Origin: Alkalimarinus alittae
GTDB taxonomy: Bacteria > Pseudomonadota > Gammaproteobacteria > Pseudomonadales > Oleiphilaceae
DNA length: 64,000 nt
Assembly (NCBI RefSeq): GCF_026016465.1
Contig: NZ_CP100390.1
Location: 3,268,501 to 3,332,500, forward strand
Direction of reading: 5' to 3'
The translations under genes and the position numbers were made by a program. Position 1 is the stretch's first letter, and each line of letters begins with the position of its first letter. Of the stretch, positions 26,444-34,818 are shown one piece after another. The notes under the pieces are model-generated. The model ran no database searches. It saw only the letters and a list, made by a program, of their open reading frames with translations, and was not told the origin of the DNA.

Positions 26444-27397
26444 TCATTTATGCGGAAAGCACCAAGCAATTAAACGACTAATCTTTTGCCCTTGGCTCAT
26501 TTCTATAACCTTAATCTCGTTAACGCCTAACTGAGTTAATAAGGCTTTTATGGGTTTAACGTTTTCGCTTTTAGAGACTAAACTGGTAAACCAAGCCACC
26601 TGATGGCCAAATCCAACACTTTCTTGCGCCATGCGAGTTAAGAATGCAATTTCACCACCTTGACACCAAAGTTCTGCTTTCTGCCCCCCAAAGTTAAGCT
26701 TTGACTCTATTTTATTTTTGGCTAGACCTGTGCCTGATGAATGCTTATTGAGGTTATTCCATTTACGTTGGCTACCCGCTTTAGCCTCGGCTAAAGAAGA
26801 ATGAAAAGGAGGGTTGCAAATCGTCAAAGCGAACCGATCGCCCGATTTAATAACACCCTGGAATATGTTATCGGTACTCTTCTGAAGTACAACGTCCACC
26901 TTACCCTTTAAAACCTTATTAGCATTAACGATAGTGCTTGCAGCGCTTACTGAGACAGGATCGATATCAGAAGCGACGAACTCCCAGTCGTAACTTTGGC
27001 TTCCAATAATAGGATAAATACAATTGGCTCCCGTCCCCACATCTAGCACCCTAATGGGCTTAGCCAAAGCACTTTGTATGACCAAGTCTGCTACGTAATG
27101 AATATAGTCTGCTCGACCAGGAATAGGAGGACACAGGTAACCGTTAGGAATGGTCCAGTTCGTGACATGGTAGTAATGAGCTAGCAGGGCTTTGTTCAAG
27201 CAGAGAACCGCTTTTTCATCACTAAAATTGATCGTGTTATCACCCTTGGGGTTCGGCTTGATAAAGCGATTTAACTCCGGACAGGCTTTACACAGCGCCA
27301 TAAGATCATAGCGCCCTCGATGAGGGTTTCTTGGGTGAAGGTCACCTTTTTTGGTGACCTTCTTTACTGACGATTTTGAACCTCTAGTCGATTTCAA
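26444..27397 (-). CDS. rlmF: 23S rRNA (adenine(1618)-N6)-methyltransferase RlmF
   Basis: A 317-aa SAM-dependent methyltransferase that makes m6A1618 in 23S rRNA. The SAM motif VLDVGTGANCIYPIIG and the catalytic ICNPPFHSS (NPPF) motif are clear, as is the basic family N-terminus with HPRNPHRGRYD. It starts 34 nt after the acyltransferase stop and is likely co-transcribed. A perfect 10-bp inverted repeat (27337-27362) lies inside the early coding region. Confidence 0.95.
   Translation of the reverse strand: MKSTRGSKSSVKKVTKKGDLHPRNPHRGRYDLMALCKACPELNRFIKPNPKGDNTINFSDEKAVLCLNKALLAHYYHVTNWTIPNGYLCPPIPGRADYIHYVADLVIQSALAKPIRVLDVGTGANCIYPIIGSQSYDWEFVASDIDPVSVSAASTIVNANKVLKGKVDVVLQKSTDNIFQGVIKSGDRFALTICNPPFHSSLAEAKAGSQRKWNNLNKHSSGTGLAKNKIESKLNFGGQKAELWCQGGEIAFLTRMAQESVGFGHQVAWFTSLVSKSENVKPIKALLTQLGVNEIKVIEMSQGQKISRLIAWCFPHK
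27337..27362. repeat. perfect inverted repeat in early rlmF coding sequence
   Basis: GAAGGTCACC and GGTGACCTTC around six T residues. In the rlmF mRNA this hairpin spans codons ~12-20, where it could affect translation or coupling with the upstream gene. It may simply reflect codons for KKVTKKGDL. Confidence 0.4.
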
Positions 27398-27431
27398 GTT
27401 ATTCCAGTATCAGTTGAGTAGACGTAGCGTT

Positions 27432-28379
27432 TTATTGGTGAAGTTGATTCAACCCGCTAGCCATAGATACAGCATTAGATTTTGCCGCGTTAACTTTAAG
27501 TTGCTCGATTAATTCATCTTTCTCTTGCCAAATATTTTTTATCCACACCTGAAACGCTGCTTTAAATTCAGGGTCTTGAGAATAATCCTTACCTCTTAAA
27601 GCTGAAGGAATAGCCACCTTCTTTACATCAACCACGATGGTTTGAATTTTACCCGTAAGTAAACCCCAAACACCATGAGGCCCCTCTGGATAGTATATTG
27701 TAATATCTAACATGGTATGCATTTGCTCCCCCATGCTTCCCATCACAAATGCAGCACCACCAAACTTGGGGTTTAGTAGATTTTTATAAGGCGATTGCTG
27801 CTTAGCATGCTTTGCGGGGGTAAACCGAGTACCTTCCAAAAAGTTAAAGACTGCCACTGGCGTTGTCTTAAATTTACCACACGCTTTACGCGTTGTTTCT
27901 AAATCTTTACCTTTCATTTCTGGGTGCTTTTTTAGGTACTCATTGGAGTACCGTTTCATAAATGGGAAGTCGAGCGCCCACCAACAAACACCCATAATCG
28001 GCACCCATATCAATTCCTGCTTCAGAAAAAATTTGAGCATTGGGACTTTTCTATTAAGCACCTTTTGCACGACAGGTATATCAGTCCACGACTGATGGTT
28101 ACAATTCACAAAATACCAGTCATCCTTCTTAAGTGCTTCAACACCCGATATTTGCCAATTTATGCGTTGTGTTAGTGAAAGAATGGCGCTATTACAGGCA
28201 ACCCAACTATTTGCTATGGCTATTAATAATAAGGTCATCGATTTTCGAATGATCGATATGGGCAGTACTAGCTTTAGAAAAGTACCTAATAGCAGAAAAG
28301 GAAGCCAAAAGAAGGTATTGGTGATAACCAATATAAATGCAAATACACCACGCAACCAGCTAGGAAGAAAGCTCAACAT
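27432..28379 (-). CDS. 1-acyl-glycerol-3-phosphate-type acyltransferase (YihG-like)
   Basis: A 315-aa membrane-bound LPLAT acyltransferase from ATG 28379 (frame open to a TTG at 28391). It has N-terminal hydrophobic segments, then the catalytic NHQSWTD (HX4D) motif and the FLEGTRFT substrate-binding motif, and FMKRYS. The layout matches E. coli YihG, which affects phospholipid acyl composition. It heads the pair with rlmF. Confidence 0.9.
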   Translation of the reverse strand: MLSFLPSWLRGVFAFILVITNTFFWLPFLLLGTFLKLVLPISIIRKSMTLLLIAIANSWVACNSAILSLTQRINWQISGVEALKKDDWYFVNCNHQSWTDIPVVQKVLNRKVPMLKFFLKQELIWVPIMGVCWWALDFPFMKRYSNEYLKKHPEMKGKDLETTRKACGKFKTTPVAVFNFLEGTRFTPAKHAKQQSPYKNLLNPKFGGAAFVMGSMGEQMHTMLDITIYYPEGPHGVWGLLTGKIQTIVVDVKKVAIPSALRGKDYSQDPEFKAAFQVWIKNIWQEKDELIEQLKVNAAKSNAVSMASGLNQLHQ

Positions 28380-28571
28380 ACAGTATCTCAACCATAATCA
28401 TAAACAAAGTGCGGCCAATTTTACGTGGATATACCAAAAAACTCAACAAATCAGCGTACAGTCGTACCCCAAAATAAGAGTCCGACTGTGCACTCAGATG
28501 TCACTTTAAACCATAAATTACTCACACGCTATCCTACGCAAACCACTCAGCTTAAATCAGCTGTTAATTTC

Positions 28572-30080
28572 TTATTTTTTACTGCCTCTTAATTCCATCC
28601 TTCGCAAGAATTCTGAAAAAATAGTTTTATACAGCTCATCGCCTAAATAGTGATCTTCAACGCCACTATCAATACTAGGATTGTCGTTAACCTCGATCAC
28701 GTAGCCAGTGCCATTTTTTTCTTTGATGTCGACACCGTAAAATCCATTTCCGATAGGTCGGGTTGCCCTAATGGCCGCATCTAAAACGGCCTTTGGCGCC
28801 TCAAAAGTAGGTAAGGTTTCAAAGTTACCTGAAGCAGTTTTCGTCGCTCCATGCTGATATATCTGCCAGTGATTACGCACCATATAGTAACGACAAGCGT
28901 AGATAGGCTTGTTGTTTAAGACACCAATTCGCCAGTCAAATTCGGTATACAGAAATTCCTGCGCGAGTATCAGCGTGGACTTTTCAAACAGTCGCGCCAA
29001 CACGGCTTGAAGCGCTTCTCTATTACTCACTTTTTCCACGCCAACCGAAAATGCCCCATCAGGTATTTTAAGCACCATAGGGTAATCGAGTTTAGCTTCT
29101 AATAGCTCTATTTGAAGCGGCTTGCCTTTGAACAATAACTCCGTTTGCGGGGCTGGCACCTTGTTATTGCGAAATAGATCTGCCAGATAAATCTTATTGG
29201 TGCAGCGCAAAATAGATGTTGGGTCATCAATCACCACCATCCCTTCCATTTCAGCCCTTTTAGCAAAACGATAGGTGTAATGATTAATCGATGTCGTTGC
29301 ACGAATAAAAAGACCATCGTATTCAGGTAATCGAAGATAGTCTCGCTGAGTAATCAGCTCACAATCAATACCCAATGACTTACCCGCGGCAATAAACCGC
29401 TTAAGTGCTGTTTTATTTGACGGAGGGAACTTTTCTTCTTCATCTATAAGAATAGCCAAATCATAACGAAATTGTTTTTTAGAACGTCTTTTACGCCAGA
29501 CCTTAAGGCTAAACTCATCCAGCGCATTAGCAAATGCGGTTTCATCGCTGTCATCAAGACTATGATGACTTCGAATCTTGAGCATATCGACCTTCCACCC
29601 TTTGTCATAAACAAGCGAGATTTCTAATACTGGGCAAGGGAAATGTTCAAACAGCTTTCGTGCCAACTCAGTATATTCGGGGTTAATGGTTGTTCCGAAA
29701 AAACTAACTATTTTAAGCGCCCCGTTAGTTTCACCAGGCGGACTTTTTTTAGCCAGTAGTCCCGGCATATAATCCAGTTCCAAACGGTAAAGTGCGCGTT
29801 TACTCAGATCATTGAGCGTGCGAACTGAGGGAATAACCCCATGCCCTCTGGCTTCGGCCAGCAAGGAGCAATAATACCCAGCTGATAAATAACTGCTATT
29901 TCGGCATAGGTTGATAACCCTAAGGCGCTCACCCTTCCCTTCTGCCCGCTTATTACTTGCGTCTTCACCACCCGTATTGTAACTACCGTCTAGGTACTCT
30001 TCGAATGTAACGACATTTTCGCTGGGATAGTAGGCTTCCCAATCAGATTTATTCTCAATAATTATTAGCGTATCAGCCAT
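28572..30080 (-). CDS. RimK-like ATP-grasp ligase with RLAN N-domain
   Basis: A 502-aa protein. The N-terminal ~200 residues match the RimK-like ATP-grasp N-terminal (RLAN) domain (LIIIENKSDWEAYYPSENVV; INLCRNSSYLSAGYYCSLLA). The C-terminal half is an ATP-grasp domain: LKIPDGAFSVGVEKV for nucleotide binding and YGVDIKEKNGTGYVIEVNDN for the Mg2+ ligands. ATP-grasp enzymes of this group join an amino acid or peptide to a carboxylate through an acyl-phosphate. It is divergent (199 nt) from a GNAT/C39-peptidase fusion, a pairing seen in many proteobacteria; the substrate is unknown. Confidence 0.9.
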   Translation of the reverse strand: MADTLIIIENKSDWEAYYPSENVVTFEEYLDGSYNTGGEDASNKRAEGKGERLRVINLCRNSSYLSAGYYCSLLAEARGHGVIPSVRTLNDLSKRALYRLELDYMPGLLAKKSPPGETNGALKIVSFFGTTINPEYTELARKLFEHFPCPVLEISLVYDKGWKVDMLKIRSHHSLDDSDETAFANALDEFSLKVWRKRRSKKQFRYDLAILIDEEEKFPPSNKTALKRFIAAGKSLGIDCELITQRDYLRLPEYDGLFIRATTSINHYTYRFAKRAEMEGMVVIDDPTSILRCTNKIYLADLFRNNKVPAPQTELLFKGKPLQIELLEAKLDYPMVLKIPDGAFSVGVEKVSNREALQAVLARLFEKSTLILAQEFLYTEFDWRIGVLNNKPIYACRYYMVRNHWQIYQHGATKTASGNFETLPTFEAPKAVLDAAIRATRPIGNGFYGVDIKEKNGTGYVIEVNDNPSIDSGVEDHYLGDELYKTIFSEFLRRMELRGSKK

Positions 30081-30279
30081 GGCGTTTCCGTTCCTAATGA
30101 AGCGCTTATTCTGCGACTAAGTTCGGCCACAAACAATCCTCTTTATGCAAAATAATTTGTATATTTTCGTTCTTTCTTCAGCTCGGCAGGAGTATTCTTA
30201 GACAGTCATATCAGGGCTTAACAAATGTAGCCCCATAAAATAACTCTCGCTACTCAACACTTGCTGAGCAAACAATAAG

Positions 30280-31392
30280 ATGAGTCAAAAGCAGATCACT
30301 ATAGAGCCTGCAGAACTGGAACAGGTAGAGTCATTACTGCAAATTGAGCAGAAGTGTTTTACGTCTGATCGCTTAAGCAAACGCAGCATGCGTCGCTTTA
30401 TATTAAACGAGCAAGCGGTATTTAACGTCGCCATGTCTGACGAGCGCTGCGTGGGTTATATTCTAATTATTTTTCATCGAGGCACGCGGCTCGCCAGACT
30501 GTACTCAATTGCCGTTGACCCAGCTTCTCGTGGCCAAGGGATAGCTAATCAGCTCATGAAAACGGGAGAAGAAGAAGCTAAGCGGCATGGCGCGTTTTAC
30601 TTTCGACTAGAGGTTAACCCTACGAACACGGGCGCAATTGCGCTCTATAAGTCACTCGGGTTTATAAAGTTTGGCGTATTACACGATTATTATGAAGACC
30701 ACAGTGACGCATTACGCATGCAAAAGCGTATCCGTTACAAAGACCAAGCCTCGGTTCATACCGCCTTACCCTGGTGCCGCCAAAGCACACCCTTTACCTG
30801 TGGCCCCGCGGCACTCATGATGGCGATGTCTGGCTTAGACACCCACTACTCTCACAGCCAAAATGATGAACTACAGATTTGGCGTGAGGCGACGACTATT
30901 TTCATGACATCAGGGCATGGCGGCTGCCACCCTCTTGGCCTTGCACTCTCGGCCAAAAAACGAGGATTTCGAGTTGAAGCCTGGATCAATCAGCAACAAC
31001 CATTATTTGTTGACGGTGTACGCAGCGAAGATAAAAAATCAATTATTGAAAGGGTTCACCATGAGTTTGTACGTCAAAGTGAAGCCGAAAATATAGTGAT
31101 TCATTATGAGACTATTACACAGGCAACATTGATTGACGCCTGCAACAAAGGCGCGGTGCCTATTGTTTTAATCAGTACCTTTCGCTTTGATAGAAAAAAA
31201 GCACCGCACTGGGTTGCTGTAAGCGGCTATGACGATTATTGCTTTTATGTGCATGACCCTGATCCCGACGACAAACACCAAGATCAGCTTGACTGCCAAT
31301 ATCTACCCATAGCGCTGCAAGACTTCGAACCCATGTCGTCTTTTGGCGCAAACAGGCTGCGCACCGCGATTATATTGTATCCCTCTGACTGA
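30280..31392 (+). CDS. GNAT acetyltransferase fused to C39-like peptidase
   Basis: A 370-aa two-domain protein. Residues 1-150 are a RimI-like GNAT domain with the acetyl-CoA loop SIAVDPASRGQGIANQLM and the NPTNTGAIALYKSLGF motif. Residues ~160-365 are a papain-like C39-type domain: catalytic Cys in RQSTPFTCGPAALMMAM, preceded by the oxyanion Gln, His in APHWVAVSGYDD, and Asp in YVHDPDPDD. No ABC transporter is attached, so it is not a bacteriocin exporter. Together with the divergent RimK-like ligase it may add or remove and acetylate a peptide tag; this is inference. Confidence 0.9.
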   Translation: MSQKQITIEPAELEQVESLLQIEQKCFTSDRLSKRSMRRFILNEQAVFNVAMSDERCVGYILIIFHRGTRLARLYSIAVDPASRGQGIANQLMKTGEEEAKRHGAFYFRLEVNPTNTGAIALYKSLGFIKFGVLHDYYEDHSDALRMQKRIRYKDQASVHTALPWCRQSTPFTCGPAALMMAMSGLDTHYSHSQNDELQIWREATTIFMTSGHGGCHPLGLALSAKKRGFRVEAWINQQQPLFVDGVRSEDKKSIIERVHHEFVRQSEAENIVIHYETITQATLIDACNKGAVPIVLISTFRFDRKKAPHWVAVSGYDDYCFYVHDPDPDDKHQDQLDCQYLPIALQDFEPMSSFGANRLRTAIILYPSD

Positions 31393-31422
31393 TCACTCTC
31401 TCAGGGCATACAAGGAGAAAGG

Positions 31423-33243
31423 CTAGATTTCGTTAGCCTTTCTATAGTTCCCTTGATAATCAAATATTCGTTCTTTTACGCGCCAAACGGGGCCTGCGCT
31501 TTTGCTAGCGACCTTTCTGGCGACTACATAGTCTGGAGCAGTAAAGGCGTCGGCTGCCATAATGACCTGTTCAACAGATGCAAACTGTTTAGGTGCTGCG
31601 CCTTGCTTAAATCGTCGCCCAAACTGCACATTAAAAATATGCCGTTGACCTTTATGAGTAAGATCAAATAACTCTTTTAGCTCAACCCCATCCTCATCAT
31701 GATAAACAATTTTTAGCCGCCCATTACTGTCTTCAAAGGTAACGCCTGCGCACCGTATGACCATGGCATTTTTAAGACGAAGCGCGGCTTTCAATTGCTC
31801 ATCAGGATCTATCATTGCTTCATGGCAAGCGTTGCACTCTCGTGCCGCGATATCATTTTCTGCACCGCAATGACGGCATTCTTTGAAGCGAAAGCGGTAA
31901 TCGCAGGGTATTTTTACGCCCTCATCATCTTGCTCATATCCCCAGCATTTACGACCATAATGTTCGATCAAATGTCCGTCTTCATCGGTTATTCCCCAGA
32001 ACGTATTCGCGAACTCACAGCTGGGACAATGCACCATCACCGGTACGCTTTCAGACGTCGGTTTAGGCGCGCCAACCTCTGGGTAAAATAAATCAAAGCC
32101 ATTACCTGCATAATCAATCACCAGACAGTCCGTTTTGCCTTCTGATAACCGTAAGCCACGCCCGACTATTTGCTGATAGAGGCTCACCGACTGTGTCGGC
32201 CTTAAGATAGCGATCATATCAACATGGGGGGCATCAAACCCAGTGGTCAATACCGCGACATTCACTAAAAACGTTAACTCGCGAGACTTAAACCTTCTAA
32301 TCAGATCATTGCGTTCTTGATGGGGTGTATCGCCGGTGATCAATGCCGTTTTATCTGAATTCAAATATCCCGTTATTTCTTTTGCGTGGTTAACACTGGC
32401 CGCAAAAATCATTACGCCCTGACGCTTAGGCTCACCCTCAGCCAGCGCGTTAACCTGTTCAATAATGCCTTGCGTAACACGTGGATAGCGAGACAGCAGT
32501 TCATTGACTTCACGTTCATTGTAGTGCCCGTTGCTATTCGCATTAAGGCTAGAGAAGTCATAATGAGTAATGGCCGCATCAACAACCTTCGGTGGTGTTA
32601 AATAGCCATTTTTGATCATGTAATTTAACGGAAGTTCATAGATGCAATGGGTAAATGGGCGCGCATCATCTGCTCGGGTATACCCATGATAATGATACCG
32701 GTAGATCCACCCTATGCCCATTCTATAAGGTGTTGCTGTCAACCCCAGTACTTTCAAACCTGCATTATGCTGCTTTAATTTGCGAATAAGTTGAAGATAT
32801 TGGCTTTCGTTTTTCGAGGTATTTTTTTGTTCGTCACCTGCTATGCCTTCATTGGATTGCTCATCAACCTCGCCACTAACACGATGACATTCGTCAATAA
32901 TGACAAGGGAGTAGGCTTCAGAAAAGACATCCAAATTGCGAGCAACCGATTGGATACTCGCGAAGGTCACTTGTTCAGATGTGCTTTTTTGCTTTAGCCC
33001 TGCTGAATAAATACTGGCCGTAAGCCCATAACTCTCATATTTGGCATGATTCTGTTCGACCAGCTCTTTTACATGGGCTAATACTAAAATCTTACGCTTG
33101 GCTAATCGGGCTAGCTCAGCAATCACCAAGCTTTTACCCGCGCCTGTCGGCAACACAATAACCGCTGATTCATCACTCTTTCTAAAGTGCTGAATGGTCG
33201 CCTGAACGGCATCACGTTGATAATTTCGTAAAGTAAAAGCCAT
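31423..33243 (-). CDS. radD: RadD/YejH superfamily-2 DNA helicase
   Basis: A 606-aa DNA repair ATPase linked in E. coli to RecA-dependent recombination. Motifs: Q/R motif LRNYQRDAVQATI, I VLPTGAGKS, II VIIDECHRV, III GLTATPYR, VI QIVGRGLR. A zinc-ribbon region follows the helicase core (CPSCEFAN; CGAENDIAARECNACHEAM). Length is close to the E. coli protein. It lies convergent with the GNAT/C39 gene; the barrel protein upstream is on the same strand, 21 nt away. Confidence 0.92.
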   Translation of the reverse strand: MAFTLRNYQRDAVQATIQHFRKSDESAVIVLPTGAGKSLVIAELARLAKRKILVLAHVKELVEQNHAKYESYGLTASIYSAGLKQKSTSEQVTFASIQSVARNLDVFSEAYSLVIIDECHRVSGEVDEQSNEGIAGDEQKNTSKNESQYLQLIRKLKQHNAGLKVLGLTATPYRMGIGWIYRYHYHGYTRADDARPFTHCIYELPLNYMIKNGYLTPPKVVDAAITHYDFSSLNANSNGHYNEREVNELLSRYPRVTQGIIEQVNALAEGEPKRQGVMIFAASVNHAKEITGYLNSDKTALITGDTPHQERNDLIRRFKSRELTFLVNVAVLTTGFDAPHVDMIAILRPTQSVSLYQQIVGRGLRLSEGKTDCLVIDYAGNGFDLFYPEVGAPKPTSESVPVMVHCPSCEFANTFWGITDEDGHLIEHYGRKCWGYEQDDEGVKIPCDYRFRFKECRHCGAENDIAARECNACHEAMIDPDEQLKAALRLKNAMVIRCAGVTFEDSNGRLKIVYHDEDGVELKELFDLTHKGQRHIFNVQFGRRFKQGAAPKQFASVEQVIMAADAFTAPDYVVARKVASKSAGPVWRVKERIFDYQGNYRKANEI

Positions 33244-33264
33244 ATTTTTATTCGGTCGTAGGTA

Positions 33265-34569
33265 TTAGAAAGGGTGATCAATCATAACCCAAAGGCTTCC
33301 ACCCTCTTCTGACCCTGCAACATCTGCTCGAACAATTAAACCGGCCATCATCGCTCTAAGAGAAACGCCCCCATCATATTTCAAATCAGATAAGAGCGTC
33401 TTAGCGGTATACTCTGGAGCAACCCTGCCCGCTTCAACAAAGGGTACTAACTGTACCCAGTCTAATTTTAAGAATCGGAGCCATTTTACACCTGCCGCGG
33501 GGTTATATTTTAAAGTGTACCGGTATTCCGCTGACATGTAGATGGCGGCTTTATCATGAAAGCGATTTTGGTTATAGCCCCGCATTTTATAGAAACCACC
33601 CAAGGTTGCGCCTTCATTATAGGGAGGGGCACTCTTTATACGCTGCTGACCCTCATCGCTATACTCTACCTCCCAGGTGGGTGAGTATCCCGTCCAGAAG
33701 TTCAACGCGATGATCCTCTGATAAGCATGTTCAGACTCACCAAAGGAATAATACTTACTAGCATCGAACTCAACAAACGTCCACTGATGATCTGATTCAA
33801 ACCATGCGGCATCATGACTAATAGAAATATACTGCTTAGACCCTGTAGATGGATTCAAGGGGAAGTCGGTATTATCGTAGAGCAAGCCTAGCTCAATGGC
33901 ATGAACGGCACCGTCTAAAAAACGGTTTTGCTGTTCAAAGCTTTGGTAGCGGTTAAACTGTCTTAACACAATAACTGAGGCACCACTAGCCCATGGATTC
34001 CACTCTTCTCCACCGCTAGGCTCAGAAATTAAAAGGCCATTACGTGTTTTATAGTGAATAAATCCTTTTTCTTTTGTGGCCCCCATAGGTAGTGAGAACT
34101 CTAACTTCATTTCCCACCAATTTGATGAACCATTTGCTTCAATATAATCGTCTAATGATGAATCGTTACTTCCTGCCACTGGTGATGAGTGGAACTCAGA
34201 TTTTGGGTTTCCATATGCCCGCTGATCAGGGTAATACCCTGCCATCCCAACAATACTGAAATATAGCCGATCAGTTCCGGGTAACCTAAAGTTCCATAAT
34301 CCTGCTCCCAAGCCATGACTCACCTCCCCACCAAATCCGGCAGCTCCAACCGTCATCTGGTCCTGGTAATAACCACTGGCCATCATTCCTAACCCTAGGT
34401 TTAACCCCATCGTTTCCGTTGAGAACGCAAAAGGTAAAATTAAACTTTCGGCCGATTTATCAGCCGTTTCAACTCGATCAACAGAACGTTTAACATTAGC
34501 TGAAGTCGAGGCAAACAAGGGGGCGGATCCCCCCCAAAAAAGGGCGATAAGGGCGATAAATAAAGGCAT
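33265..34569 (-). CDS. Omp85/D15-type outer-membrane beta-barrel protein
   Basis: A 434-aa protein with a signal peptide (MPLFIALIALFWGGSAPLFA). No POTRA repeats are apparent before the barrel, so it is a short member. The barrel has the family hallmark near residue 330 (GGFYKMRGYNQNRFHDKAAI; RGY motif then YMSAEYRYTL) and ends with aromatic VMIDHPF, typical of BamA/TamA-like proteins. Possible roles are in secretion or lipid transport; its substrate is unknown. It starts opposite the FAD oxidoreductase across a 249-nt gap with a perfect dyad (34692-34720). Confidence 0.85.
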   Translation of the reverse strand: MPLFIALIALFWGGSAPLFASTSANVKRSVDRVETADKSAESLILPFAFSTETMGLNLGLGMMASGYYQDQMTVGAAGFGGEVSHGLGAGLWNFRLPGTDRLYFSIVGMAGYYPDQRAYGNPKSEFHSSPVAGSNDSSLDDYIEANGSSNWWEMKLEFSLPMGATKEKGFIHYKTRNGLLISEPSGGEEWNPWASGASVIVLRQFNRYQSFEQQNRFLDGAVHAIELGLLYDNTDFPLNPSTGSKQYISISHDAAWFESDHQWTFVEFDASKYYSFGESEHAYQRIIALNFWTGYSPTWEVEYSDEGQQRIKSAPPYNEGATLGGFYKMRGYNQNRFHDKAAIYMSAEYRYTLKYNPAAGVKWLRFLKLDWVQLVPFVEAGRVAPEYTAKTLLSDLKYDGGVSLRAMMAGLIVRADVAGSEEGGSLWVMIDHPF

Positions 34570-34691
34570 TTAGAATCTCTAAGGTTGTGTTATCAGTGTC
34601 ATGACACATGTTGAAAAACTAAAGCAGTAAAGACCCCATAGCTTAGAACACATACTCAATGATGCTTAATAAAGAATAATATTTTAACGCC

Positions 34692-34720
34692 TCTAAGTCA
34701 TATAACCTAGATGACTTAGA
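34692..34720. promoter_or_regulatory. perfect 10-bp dyad in divergent promoter region
   Basis: TCTAAGTCAT and ATGACTTAGA are separated by 9 nt, lying between the barrel protein gene (start 34569, minus) and the oxidoreductase gene (start 34819, plus). The total of 29 bp and the AT-rich centre fit a regulator operator. A hairpin in RNA is also possible; no U tract follows. Confidence 0.4.
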
Positions 34721-34818
34721 ATATTCATTCAAATAAACACCTGAAAAGAGTAAAATTGCATCGATTATTTTAATCAGACCCCACTTAAAAACCTTAATAG
34801 GGCAAATTACCAAATAGC

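Noticed and set aside
30280-31392. Bacteriocin-processing C39 system
   Set aside because: The C39-like domain is fused to a GNAT domain and not to an ABC transporter, and no double-Gly leader peptide gene is nearby.
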